Below are positions 46,646-59,395 of a stretch of DNA of 64,000 nucleotides, in pieces; position 1 is the first letter of the stretch; every line of letters starts with the position of its first letter. The notes beneath the pieces were generated by a model. It was not told the origin of the DNA. It worked only from the letters and a program-made list of their open reading frames with translations, and made no database searches. The stretch lies in NCBI RefSeq assembly GCF_009905375.1, contig NC_133647.1, forward strand, positions 138,751,263 to 138,815,262, given 5' to 3'. A program made the translations under genes and the position numbers. Source of the stretch: Apium graveolens (taxonomy: Eukaryota; Streptophyta; Magnoliopsida; Apiales; Apiaceae).

Positions 46646-47046
46646 GTAACTGTAAGATCTTTTAGGTAAACAACTTTAGAGGAGATTAATGGTAGTCAGT
46701 AAGTACTTGGAGCGAGTTTGAAGCTATTACCTAGCATACAATCATATAATATTGTAACCTGATAAGGAAAAAAATGTTACATTAAAACTCCTAAAAGAAC
46801 CTGTCTGTGCATACTAAAATGAAACTTTTACATGTTATGGTAAAAGCACAAAAATATAAGTATGTAAGGTTTTATACTAATGTTTTGTAGAGAATCGGTG
46901 CTCGAATTAAATGTCGGTAATACAAATGTAAAAAACTTTACATGAAGAGAGGGGTCACTTGTCACCGTTAAGTTTTAAGAAAAAAATTCAAATTAGTTTT
47001 GAATATAGAATTAAAAGTAAATTATTATGGTCTTACTTTACTCCGA

Positions 47047-47995
47047 TTTTCAGAATAGTGGTCAAAATTTTAAATTCTCAAAAAAAGTGGCCAGCCTTTA
47101 TTTTCGCCTTTTAGAAAAATGGCAATCGTCAACTCCAATTAAGTCTTCGCCATTAACTAATATATTTAAAGATTAAATTACAGAATGGTGATTGTACTTT
47201 ACACTTATTTTGATAGTGGCTAAAACTTTTAAAATTTTAAAAAAATAACATATTATCATTGTGGAAGAGTTGTACAAATTTTCCTAGATTGATGCTAATA
47301 CGAGGCATCGATTAACAAATTGCTCCAAGATCACACACGTTATGAGTTTCTTTATTAAGTGGATGCTCTTCTCCATATTTTTTCTAGATTTTTGATTTAT
47401 GATCTTCAGTGAGAAGGTTGAAAAAATTGGAAGTCGGGCACTTTATTGAATTACAAGAAGTGCAAAAATTGATGATTATCTGGGTTATGTGTATATCTAT
47501 TTGTTTAGAGATATCATATTTTTAGTGGCAATAAAGTTGTGAGTACGGTAGTGATTTGACGAAACCATTCTTTTAATATAAGAAGGGTTGGCTTAGTTGG
47601 TTAAAGAGGGGATAACTATCCTCTTGGTCACAGGTTCGAATCCCACGGGACGAGAATTTATGATTATGCCTCATGAGCCAGAGCATGTTGCTTAAATGTG
47701 GTTTACCCTGGTTCACGTGGTTTGCAAGCTATTACGTGAGCCCGTAGGGTTTACCAAGTGCACACCCGAAGGGTAGCGGCTGCGGGTTACCTACTATAAA
47801 AAAATAGATGTTAGCAATTAATGAAAGTTTGACCACTATTTTAAATATAAGTGTGAATTATAGCCATCATTCTGTAATTTAAGATTTAAATATATTAGTT
47901 AATGGCAAAAATTTAGCAGAAGTTGACGACCAACTTTTTAAAAGGCGGAAAAATAGGTTGGCCACTATTTTGAAAGGATGCCAACTTTTGACTCT
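47047..47995. mobile_element. Long-inverted-repeat element containing a SINE
   Basis: About 170 bp at 47047-47220 is repeated, inverted and diverged, at about 47820-47995. Shared blocks include GCCATTAACTAATATATTTAAA, split here as GCCATTAACTAAT and ATATTTAAA, and AAATTACAGAATG. There is no transposase. The superfamily is undecided because no target duplication was confirmed. Read alone, the arms could fold into a long hairpin. Confidence 0.6.
47584..47804 (+). mobile_element. Au-like tRNA-derived SINE
   Basis: Pol III promoter boxes are clear: box A TGGCTTAGTTGG (47589-47600) and box B GGTTCGAATCC (47633-47643). The body ends with CACACCCGAAGGGTAGCGGC and TGCGGGTTACC, a 3' region typical of plant Au SINEs, then an A-rich tail (to 47804). 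Target duplications were not identified with confidence. It lies between the arms of the inverted-repeat element. It is not a functional tRNA: box B is followed by non-tRNA sequence. Confidence 0.85.
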
Positions 47996-48299
47996 GCCAA
48001 GTGCCAATAGTTCTGATAGATATCTACGAATCGATTAGCTTATAAATCAATGATGAAGGGTAGAGTGTTCTATACAAAAACAAGAAGCTAGATAATGCTC
48101 AACAGCCATTAAATTGAATTTAACTATAAGTAATCAAATGCTTACCCAAAATGTGAAATGTAGCAAATTAGCTCATGATGATGCAAAGTTGACTATGTAC
48201 ACCAACAAAAGCATTAGGTGAAAAATGATTTAAATAAATCATAGCAAATGTATGTTTGGAATCAGGTAGTTGAAGCTATGCAGGATCTCACAATGTAAC

Positions 48300-48744
48300 T
48301 GTTAGAGGCTCGTCTTGGTTAGGCCCATTAAGCATATAGGCCGAACATAGTAGAAAGTTAACTTGGGGCGAAAGGTCATTCAGCTCATTCCTGAAAGAAG
48401 ACCAACCTATAGTGCAAGAGGATCCAACAATTTTATGATTGTGCTGGTCGACAATTACGAAAAAGACATGGTCCACATCCTCACAACGGCCAGATCCCCG
48501 ACTATCCGCAACTGAACGGAAAGCGAGAAAAGTTAAGTTAAGATGACAATAAGTTTGAACACATTAATTCATTCACACAATCTCATAATTCCCAGAGCTA
48601 TCGTATTCATTTAAACATACCAAACCAGTTAACTTATTCTCACACCGAAGGTGAATCGGGGGACAATCCCTCATATTTTTCTCTTTACTGGTTAATCCAA
48701 AGGTCCTCGCTGATAACCTTTCACGTCAAAAACTGGTTCCAACA
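48300..48744 (+). repeat. 5' LTR of a Tat-like Gypsy element, with adjacent PBS
   Basis: 445 bp from TGTTAGAGG to TCCAACA. Immediately after it is TGGCACCATCTATGAGAA (48746-48763), a decayed form of the TGGCGCCGTCTGTGGGAA-type PBS used by the Tat/Retand group. Neighbouring gag supports this. The 3' LTR is not in the window. Confidence 0.7.
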
Positions 48745-48779
48745 TTGGCACCATCTATGAGAATACAAGATTGATTTCT

Positions 48780-49790
48780 GAGATGATGACAAACAACAAT
48801 GATGAGCATGGACCACATGGGTTAACCAATCCACCATCTGAAAAAAAGTCCCAGAAACCTGTATTCACCCCCAGAATCTGAAATCTAATTTTAATGAAAA
48901 AGCTGACCTCATCCCTACGCTGGAAGAACATGCCCTGCTTAATATGGCGAGGAGGGAGAAAGCCGTTAAAGAATAGAGCAAGTCTATGACGAATTAGGAA
49001 GCTGAGAAGGAGGCCCAGCTGAAGGCGAATAAAAGGGAAGCCAATGTCCTAGAGCTTCGGGTAGTCAAGCTGTGTTGGGAAAAATTGAAATTAGGGGAAA
49101 AGGCACTATGGGCATCCTTGGAGGAAACTGCGGGGGTGACAGGCTCCCGAAAGCAGAAGTGCGCCCATAGCGAGAAAAATGAGTCCATGGACTCTAGCTC
49201 GTATCATCGAAAAAGGAAGATGAAGGTTTTGACTTTAGACTCTGAGAAAGAAGAAGAAGATGTATCCTGGACAGGGATAAGTAGTCTAGAAAAAGCTACG
49301 TTCGATGATTAGAAGTTCGATCGGGAGCCAATTATTGTGGAGAATATTGAGCACTATAGACCCCCACCAGGAGAAGAAAAACATTACCTGAAGATGATGA
49401 AAATGATAGAGTTTAATGGTAGGGGAATTCAAAGACCATTGCGATAAATCGGAACTATTGATGACTAGTATGGGGCACTCCGATATCATGTTATTCAAGA
49501 TGTTTAAGACTTATTTGAAAGGTTTATCCATATGTTGTATAAGTCGATAAGGCCACGGTTGATATATTCGTACGATCGGTGGAAGGAGAAGTTCATAAGA
49601 CATTACTCTCATATATGCCGAAATGAGAAAGACACTGAGACCCTCATCCACTACAGGCAGATAGCAAACGAAGAATTGGGATATTACTTTTCCCGATTTA
49701 AGGAGGACGCATTAAATGGATCTTTCCATTTATTTCTTCTTTTAGAATTTGGTTACAAACTTAGACAAATATAAAGCAATGGGATTCATA
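48780..49790 (+). pseudogene. Tat-like Gypsy gag remnant
   Basis: A degenerate gag in shifting frames. The amino part is charged and coiled-coil-like (REKAVKE, EAEKEAQLKANKREANVLEL). Further on is the retrotransposon gag core, LIYSYDRWKEKFIRHYSH then HYRQIANEELGYYFSRFKED (49556-49725). Stops occur, for example near 48976, 48996 and 49309. Sequence recognisable as the element ends at about 49790, so protease, RT and integrase are absent. Confidence 0.75.
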
Positions 49791-50530
49791 TCTGCCAGAA
49801 TTTCCGGGGGTGTTGGTTTAATAAATAATAGAGTCTACTACATCACTACCATTTACGAGTTTAACAATAAAGATAATATAGATAAACCAATAAAGATTAT
49901 GTAGATGACGTAACATTAAAACCATTGGCATTTAATGTTTTGATCTTGATTACAAGTCCTTGTAGATTCCAAATGAAAATATCTTTCTCACTTATTAACC
50001 AATATACCATTCATCTTTCTTAACTTTACTATTAATCATTATTATTTATAAAATTGTTACTCGTTTCTCAATCTTACATTATCATCTTTTTCTTTCATAT
50101 TTTACTAAAAGTTGCAGATTACTTTTTTTATAAACTTATATTTAAAAGCAACTAAGGCCAATCGACCCATAAACTAATTCTATCATATATCTTATTTCAT
50201 TGTACCTTGACTTTTTTTTAAAAATAATGATTAATTTCCAATTATATCACTTTAGTCAAATGTTAAAGGCTACTAAGCCCATACATTATAGTATCATTTT
50301 AAAGAAAACTTATATTGCTAGTTATTAATGAGGTTTCACATTAACTCTTTCTTCATAAAGTCTAATTTCTTTCCTTTATGGAATCATAATATCGTTAATA
50401 TTGTACTAGAATTGTACCCAGATTGCAATTATGGTATGAAATATAATGACACCGTAATTGCATGTTATTTTCAAAGAGATACATGAGCCGAGATGTTTAT
50501 TTGCGCGATCTCATTAAAGCATGGGGATAT

Positions 50531-50533
<3 letters not shown>

Positions 50534-50562
<29 letters not shown>
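50534..50562. repeat. (TA)n microsatellite
   Basis: About 29 bp of uninterrupted TA. A second TA run, adjoining a CT run, lies at 50962-51006. The two bracket a MITE candidate. Confidence 0.95.
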
Positions 50563-50563
<1 letters not shown>

Positions 50564-50565
<2 letters not shown>

Positions 50566-50960
50566 CAAGCTCTATGGAAACCACATTTTTTGGAGACCAC
50601 GGAGACCACTTATGTTCTACAACTAAAATATATTATAAAATCATTGCAAAATGTATTAATTTATGAATCATGTTCTATAAAAATTATTATTTTATTTAAA
50701 ATCTTGAACATCATACATGTACTGCATGTAGAATATTACAAAATATTTTATTCTACGAAACATGTTTAGTTTACAGAATATTTATTCAAATTGCAGAAAA
50801 TACACATTATACTTATTAAACTTAAACGATCTTCAATAATTTTAATGAATTAGTGATATTTGTAAAATATAATTCATATTATAATATATTTCATAGTATT
50901 TTTATTGCAGAATATAGGTGGTCTTTGAGGTTTTTGATAAAAATATGGTCCCCATAGAAC

Positions 50961-50961
<1 letters not shown>
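50564..50961. mobile_element. MITE candidate inserted in a TA microsatellite
   Basis: The left end (CTCTATGGAAACCACATTTTT, ending ...GGAGACCAC) and the right end on the other strand (TTCTATGGGGACCATATTTTT ... AAGACCACC) form an imperfect inverted repeat 400 bp apart around an AT-rich core. It has no coding capacity. TA repeats on both sides suggest insertion within a TA tract. Confidence 0.5.

Positions 50962-51006
<45 letters not shown>
50962..51006. repeat. (CT)n(AT)n compound microsatellite
   Basis: About 20 bp of CT followed by about 24 bp of AT. Confidence 0.95.
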
Positions 51007-51412
51007 TGATATATTTATAACATAATATATAAATATATTATTGTAGTATTTCGGCAACCTTCATGTTTCTAAACGTGTTTGTGTATCCACGGGATGCTTA
51101 ATGTTCACGTTTTTAAATGTGCTCGAGGGTATGGTGAGAGTGATATGAAGTTCAATAAAGAGCTCTTTAATATGAATACATATATTTAACCTCTTAACAC
51201 ATTGGTAAAAAGAATATTCCTGCATGTACAATTATGTTTTTCTTTATAAATTGTTTTATAATAGTGAAAATGGAGTTAATACTAAATCTTAAATTGGTAG
51301 GCCAAATATAAATAATTATTCAAGACATATCGTTTATTTTTGTGAACATTAAAATATCATTGTGGCAAGAAATTTTAGGTTTTCGGGCACTTAAACATAA
51401 TTATGAGAACAT

Positions 51413-51539
51413 GTACCCAAAAATATGTTATATTTAATGGTATTGAGAAAATTTTGGATATAATGTATCAGTGAAGGTACAAAGATATGTTATGTTTAAT
51501 GGCACCGAGAAAATGCTGGATATAATGCATCAATGAAGG
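51413..51539. repeat. 64-bp tandem duplication
   Basis: 51413-51476 and 51477-51539 are diverged copies. Shared blocks include ATATGTTAT, TTTAATGG, GAGAAAAT and GGATATAATG. Non-coding. Confidence 0.8.
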
Positions 51540-52464
51540 TACAAGAATGGGAAGTGAAATTGCACATCATTTATCGATGATGTACAAATTTGAAGTCAAA
51601 GTTGAGGTTGTGTCTATGAAAATGCATTACAAAAACCAAGTTTTTTAGATTGAAAAAAAAAATTCTTTTATTAAATGATGAGACCGGAAGTTTCAAAATT
51701 TATTACCAATAAAGGAGATTAAAATTGATGAAATAAGTAAATTCCTTCTTGAAAATTTTGAAATGAGTGTTGATGAGAGAGTACCACGAACAAATGCATC
51801 AATATAGACACATGAAGATTAATTTTTAAAGCAACACCTAAATTCTTTATATATTTTTTACTAAATTATAATGTTCTTTATGATTGAATAGCTTTAGCTT
51901 TAGCTCTAGTTAGTTGAAGCTGTAGATTGGTTAGCGTTTACTTGGTAAAACATATATTATTGATACCATACAGATTAATATCAATGATTACTCTCTTGCT
52001 TTATCCCAATTATACATATATTATATGTATTGTTCATGCCAAATTCACATGTTATGTGAAATAGTTGGGGAAGCATTTTTAGGCCAAATCTCTATTATAG
52101 TTATTCTTACTAATCTTATACTAATCTTATATTCAGTGTCTTACATTCTGCTAGTATTTTATTTATTTTGTCATGGCCACGTCTCTACGAGAAATTAGAG
52201 TACAAAGTGGTGATTGAGAAGATGGTATACATAAAAATGAAACATGTAGTGCTAGAAGTCCCCACCTACAAGCCATATAAATTTTTCTAGGGATGTCAAT
52301 AACAATGGTGAAGATGTTGGAAGAGCACTGGAAGTTGTTGGTCTGTTTATTTAATAGACTGCTGAAAATTATAATACTCGGAAAGAGATATTTGTAGCTT
52401 TAATAAGGGCACTCATGGAACAAATTTTTAATGTTATGAGTTAACCTGATAATGTAGGGTGATG

Positions 52465-52580
52465 GACCGTAAACAAGCATTACTCCACAATAGTATGATA
52501 TTGTCTGGTTTGCGCCGAGCTCACACAAATTTATTTTTGGGGGAATTCTAAAAGGTCTCAAATTAATGGAGTTAACTTCG
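52465..52580 (+). repeat. Dispersed repeat block, copy 1
   Basis: The block around CCACAATAGTATGATATTGTC, followed by GTTTGCGCCGAGC and TTATTTTTGGGG, recurs at about 54470-54560 (CCACAATAGTATGATACTGTC, then TTTGGACCGAGTC and TTATTTTTGGAC) in the same orientation. This marks an old dispersed element of unknown class. Confidence 0.6.
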
Positions 52581-54464
52581 TTGCCTATATATAAGACAAC
52601 TAAAGGGTTTCGAGGTATAAAAAGCAACGGAAACCACAATAAATAACATGAAAAACTAGAATTTTTAAAACCTTACTTAGGAATCATGCTAAAAATAAAT
52701 ATGCAATTCGTAAATCAGATTGTTTACCTTAAGAAGCTTTATAAATTGGTTGACTAATGGAGATCCAAGCCATGTTCAATTATCACGCATCCCGCTCTCG
52801 CGATCTACGCTTTATCAGTATCCACACGAATGCTTGAAGTCAAGGATCAGATGTTTACTAGCACAAAGTCATTTCTTCTTCTTCTTTTCATCTTCTCTTT
52901 TGGTGGCTAGGGTTTTTAATAATGTCTTGTATTAAAAATCAGCAAGAAGAGTTATTATATGGAGAGTATAAAAATGAATTATAATTCTTAACTAATTAGG
53001 AGTTATTATTAATTCGAAATTCCTATTTGAATATTAATTAAGTCTCACTTAATTATCTAACAACTTCATTTCATGATCAAGATCAATAAATTCAAATATC
53101 ATTATTAATATTATTAATTAATTAAGTAAAATATAATTTATATTATAAATAATTCGAATTACTTTACTTAAATTTAAATCCAATTTAAATTAAATAATCC
53201 TTCAAACATTCTTTGTGTGTGATTTTATAGGTTATTATTATATTGACAACTAATTTTAAATCTAATTTAAAATCTTAAACAATGAGCAGCATCAAGTAAT
53301 ATGTCATTGCTACCCAAGTAATAATAATTTACCAATTGATTAAATCTTTCATGAATAATGTACAATGTAATCTAATCCTTTTAACCACATATCATAGATT
53401 AAACTAAAGGCATATAATGTGTCATCCTCATCAATATTTAATCCATATTTCCTTTATCAGTGAGTAGAATATCATACTAAATCAACATTTGAGCGTGGCT
53501 ACACATTTCATAGTCTAGCTCACACAAGAGGCTTATAATATCACTCCCAAAAATAGGTAGATTAAATCTTTTTTAGATCATTCATATTTCTCGTACAATT
53601 AATAATATATATGAAATATACTTTTATCATTACCGGGTCAAAGGTAACTTTTAATTTAATCAAAGTATATTATTTCTCATATAGAAATATAATAATTTTA
53701 AGTCTAAAAACCATTACAACATTATCATACTGAGAATTACTTATGACACAACAGACATATAGAATCTCACATTGGGTCTGTTCATCACCATGTACAATTA
53801 CATGTGCCCGTGTTTTTGACTTTAGTATCACTATACCTATGGTTAATGAGATGTGGTCATCAGTTAACAAACACACTAGTCTTAATGCTTTACAATTGTC
53901 ACTTAATAATAATACTCGACCAAAGACCTTTAGGAATATTGATATCATTCTTAAAATCTCATTTTCAAGTCACGTACTTAGAGATATAGAATGCATATCA
54001 TATTCCAAGAATATTTATTAATCTAACATTTATACCACAATAAATAAAGACATAATAAATTATAAACGGAACAATGGATAAAACATAAACATTAATAATC
54101 TAAATGTCTTAAACCAAAACGTTATAATATTGTCTCTAGGTCACAAACACTAACAACAACTTCTACTAGTCTCTTTGATATGGTAGTTGAGTTGACGTCA
54201 CCCAACAATCTTTCCTACAACATAAGAACTGCATGTCCCCTGTTTTTTTCGCTTGCGATAAATCTGACCCTGCCAGCATCTTGCACCAACATTGTACCCG
54301 CAAAACCTGTCGCCTTAACACTATGTAAAAAGACTTTTGACACTAGGACTCAACAAATATCCAATCACGATTGACACTAAAATGACCTCCGACATTGAAA
54401 CCGCAACCTATCATCTCAAAATCCAGCTTCTTAACTTTGACTTTGATAATACTTGATTTGCTGC

Positions 54465-54560
54465 GAACATGCATTACCCCACAATAGTATGATACTGTCC
54501 GCTTTGGACCGAGTCTGCACGGATTATTTTTGGACATCTCCTGAAAGACATCATACTGGA
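54465..54560 (+). repeat. Dispersed repeat block, copy 2
   Basis: Diverged partner of the block at 52465. The shared core is CCACAATAGTATGATA, followed by a GC-richer stretch and TTATTTTTGG. Confidence 0.6.
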
Positions 54561-57500
54561 ATCAAGATTACTTTCTCCTGTCAACTCGATGTATTACCCT
54601 AGTTACTACTCAATGTGTTACTTTACCTGATTAGCGGGGAATGTGCCTTTTGATAAGTTAGTGGGCAATTCAAGGGCTGGTATTTCATTTGTTACAAATT
54701 TCATCTACAGATTTTTGACATTTAAAGAAAGTTTTGTTGTTATATATTAAAACTCAGAGGCACAAATCCAATCTCATTATTTTTTTTCATCTAGGACAAA
54801 CACATGGACACATTATTTGTTTGTCACAATTTCTGTGTCCATAAGAAGCAGAGATACCTCTACGGGGGCCTAAATTTATCATGGCTTTATAAATAGGATG
54901 GACATGATAGAATATTATATAACATTAACAATTATGAGCTTGCGAATTAATTTTAATAATCTCTCAACTAAATTTCATGATAAAGAAAAGAAATTGTATC
55001 CTTGGCATTAATATAGGTACACATGTATATCACTATAATTGTTATCTTTCTTTTGTGGTTCATATGTTTATTGACTTCTAGGTATGTTCGGAGAACAAAC
55101 ATTAGGGGGAAATTCCAGTTTAACCAATATAGCTTTTCATAGTAACCATGTTCTTGGTTAAAAGCCTTTTCCCAGAACCAATATTTTATTATTCTCAATA
55201 AGATTTAACTTGAACAAATTGGAGTCTAATTTCATTCTGCATCTCATTTGCAAATTATTTCTACCATCACATACCATATTTTTATTTATATTAAGCACAT
55301 ACAGGTCTTTGAGGAGTGATAATAAAATATTTCTTACTATTTCCTTCAAAGTTAATATGATTTTACTCAATATCTCTTTATAGCTAGTTACTTTAATGAT
55401 TTAACCGCTACTAGTTCTTGTAAACTGATACTTCTTCAATTATATATTATTCTTTAACTTTTAAAATTTATGCATGCTTCAGGTTTAGTACCCTACTAAA
55501 ATTTTATGGATCATGAAAGATTAGGGCACGAGAAAACATATAAGTCTTTTCGCCAGTGACATAATGGAGGACCAATTGATATGGAGTCATGTCTTGCAGT
55601 GCAAAAAAATATACTAATTAGTAACATATAATTTTCCCTTTTACGTGGCATATATTGCTGAAGAAATACGAAAATTCATTTAAGGCCGTCTCCCAACACC
55701 TTAAGATTTTAGGAGAACTTAACATAGTCAATTGGCTATTTTCATTTCATTTCTGTTAGGTTATGTTTTTTAAGAAGAAAATAGTTATAGCCTACACTCT
55801 GTCTTTTCCGGTGATCTTGAGACACTCGGTCATCTGTGAGATGTGTGCCTATAATCGCCTCATCACCTGTATTGCTGCGGTATCTGATAATGCAAATCCT
55901 TTATCTGACAAAAAAGCATGACAAAGTTATTAGGATTGATGTTCCATAATAAAACTTCACAAATCTAAGTGCCAGGTACCTTGCATTTCAAACATTTCTT
56001 GTCTTAAAAATCTCTTATCTGACACAAAAGCATGATTGTTTAATTTCATTGGTCAAATTTTTGGATCATCCAAACTGAATTATCTAAAAAGGATTAAAGC
56101 TATGATAAAATATAAAATACTCATAAGAGATCGGGGCCCAGTGAAGGATTCTATGAAGGTACTAGCATGCCCATCCACTATTAATACTTCTCTTAAACAA
56201 TGAACTTTAAAATTGTTTGGTGACATTGACAATGGGATAAGGTTGAGGTGTCAACCAAAATTTATGTCTCAAAACTTTTTTGTGCTTGATCGTCATAGAT
56301 TACGTAGACTTTAAATTTAAGTTTTTCATCATAAAAGACATGAATACATTAAATTTGAAGCAGTTCTAAAGAAAGAATGCATTTTCTAATGTTACAAAAA
56401 GTGCTCTCCTTTGCTTGATGATATGCATATTTTGTTACCTTGGTTATGACTTTATGTAAATATTGTGGTGCTACAATATTCTACACATACCCTAAGAGTG
56501 CACTTATAAGCGTAGTTGGTACCTTAAGAGCGGAAACAAACAAAAGGAAAAACAAAAAGTAGATGATAATTCTTATTTCATTATTAACTTTGTTGTCTAG
56601 CTGAATTTTATAGTGGTAGTTCTGAATATCTAGCATTAACATATTGTTCTAATGAGTATATTGGACGCTGTAATTTGTATATAGTAAGAACATTTTGGTA
56701 CAATAAAATAAAATGCATATTAGATCACGAAGCAAATCACATTTTTAATATAATTAACTTAATCATGCTTACATATTTAACTTCATGAACATATGCATGC
56801 AAATGATCTTACGCATGTAGGGTTTCTTAAAAGCCGAATAATATTAAATTTTGTCCTACCACTTTTCTTACGAATTTTTAACTTAAACTCCACTAATATA
56901 AGTGTATAATTAACAAATACAAACAATCCGATTACAAATAGCAAACTCCTTTAGCAATTTTAAATTTCAGAAATTAGGATAGTAAATCTAACTAGATATT
57001 TATAATAAATATGTTTTTTTATAGATATATAATCTTCAATTTGCACATAATATCTACTAAAAACATAAAAATGCCCGATTCATATCGCTAGAGTATATAT
57101 AGTAGTCACACGACTATATTTATCCAACACTCTAGGTTATTTTTTGTGTTGTTGATAAGAAAAAAAGCCAAACTCTTGCTAGTTTCTTATTGAGATTCTT
57201 TTAATAAATCTAAGAAATTATCTCGTTCAATTCTATATAGCCCTACTTCCACATGTAAAATATGTTCCTCATTATTTTTAGTTATTTAGTTACGTACATT
57301 ATTTTTTTGTATAAAAAGTTTGAGGTACATACTCTTCAAAAGATATATATACCTTAATCACATGCAATAGCTAGACTAGATGCCCTAGTATGCATGTCAA
57401 CCAGGTCTGCACAATGCATAAATATCTCAGAAAGATATGTTTGTTGAGTAATTTTTTCCTGTGTAAATTGTAAAAATACATTCATTTCTCTATGTTATAT

Positions 57501-58522
57501 GTTGCAAAATCTGAGCTCTATGTCTAGCCACTTTGTTTGTTTTTTCTTGTTTTTTAATCATGAACTGTTGATTTTTCAGTTGACAAATAGGTGCTGGTGA
57601 AATCTATTTTGTTTAATATTTTTCTCAACTCAGCAAGAAAAGTTAAATGAGAAGCCTTGAAATGGGCATTTTAAAGAACCGTTATCTTTCTTTATAGATG
57701 CCGAGTTTCCAGAAGATATACTAGAATCAATAACCTTTTGGAAACTAGTGGTATTAATAATATAATTCAATTATGGCTTTCGACATATTGTAGACATGCG
57801 TGGACACCTCATCCGTCTCTTTTTCTTCTCTAGGATGAGTATATAAATATATAAGAATTAAGATATAATAGATGAGAGAAATGGTAATGCTGAATGTCAC
57901 ACTAAGTGAAGAACACCCTAGCATGAGGCCGAAGCATGCCCCTCATTAATAGTATGAGTATGGCCGTCTTGAACAAAACCAAGACATGATGATAATGATT
58001 ATATCAGAGAAAATTATGACTTTTTATTGCCAAAACACTAGGATATGTGTGAATATTGATGGTTATACCATCAGCATATCATGCGTTAACTACTGAAAAC
58101 ACAAATAGTCCAAGAACTAGTGAATTTTCAACATAGCGCCTAATGCTTAATTACTTTGAGAATTGAACATAGTTGGTTGGAGCCTACTTCATAGTTATGA
58201 TTCTTAAATATTATTCGTACTTTTAATCTTTGTTTTTTAGATTTTAATTAGTTGCACCAACTTATTTTAGATAGATCACATTTGAAACTTGGTATATATA
58301 CTTGTATAATTTACGATTGGACCCGTTCACTTATTTGTGGATTCTTAACTTCTTTAGCAAAATTTGAAGGAAAAAAATATATGTATGAGTTCTAAATTAG
58401 AAATGTTGCAACAGCGGTGACCATTCTAGGTGAGTGGTAATTATTAATCTCTTACAAGTCTGCATTTGTTAAATGTACTGTAATAAGTCATGGCTTATGG
58501 ATGTAATATGTCATGACTGTTA

Positions 58523-58720
58523 AATATGATGTGGTGGTAAGTGATAAGAAAATGTTAATATATGATGTAGTGGTAAATGATAAGAGAATTCTAATATTCC
58601 GTCATCAATTGATATTCGTTCCTCATCCAAATTTTCCTAATTTGCATATATAAGTTTTTACAAGTTGCAAGTTTTCCTAGTCTCCATATATAGTTTTCTA
58701 CAAGTTACAAATGGATATAG
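58523..58720. repeat. Two adjacent short tandem duplications
   Basis: A 36-bp unit (GATGTGGTGGTAAGTGATAAG against GATGTAGTGGTAAATGATAAG, two copies, 58523-58600) is followed by a roughly 41-bp unit (TTTTCCTA..., CATATATA, TACAAGTT, two copies, about 58632-58712). Confidence 0.7.
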
Positions 58721-59189
58721 TAAACTCGTAAATATTCGATATGTGCCGAAAACGAAAATGGTAGTATAATTTGGTTCTTTAAGATTCAAGCACCAAGGAT
58801 ATTACAGTTTGCACTGTACGTTTATACAGCTTTCATGGACCGTTTCTCCAATATAATATGTAATCCTATTTGACTTCAAAAAACCAATTCATTATATGAG
58901 TATCACATACACATAAGTTATTATAATATAAATGAAAAAGTACATTATAATTTTGGAATTATTTTCGAATTGTGATAAAAAAGATTAACATCACCTTTTT
59001 ATCATAATACATTAAACAAAATCATATCACCAAGTAATTTTTGGACAAATACAAGTTTTAAAAAGAAATCATATTTAAAATATTCTTATGATTTTTATCG
59101 ATGAAGTGTTCTATATCAAGTATGAGTTGATTTATGAAGGTGATATTTGAGAAAAATACACATCCATATTTATACTATAATACAAATAT

Positions 59190-59395
59190 ATATCTCTTAC
59201 GTAATTAATATATATATAATGGTACAAATCTATCTATTATATGTTAACATGTGTTTTGAGCCTATTTAGTAAATTACTTTTACGCCCTTTAATCATATTA
59301 ATGTCAAAAAATGCATTGAATTGGAGTTGAACCCATGACCTAATGGAGTGAATGACTTAATGTCATATCTACAACCATTGTACCAGTACAATATT
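59190..59395 (-). mobile_element. Possible old tRNA-derived repeat
   Basis: Minus-strand GGTTCAACTCC (59333-59323) resembles a Pol III box B, with TGGTACAATGGTTG about 60 bp upstream as a weak box A candidate. No tail or target duplication is visible. Confidence 0.25.

Noticed and set aside
47584..47660. Possible tRNA gene
   Set aside because: Only boxes A and B fit. The acceptor stem does not close and the rest matches a SINE body.
52200..52400. Short frames suggesting a transposase remnant
   Set aside because: No motif or continuous similarity could be recognised.
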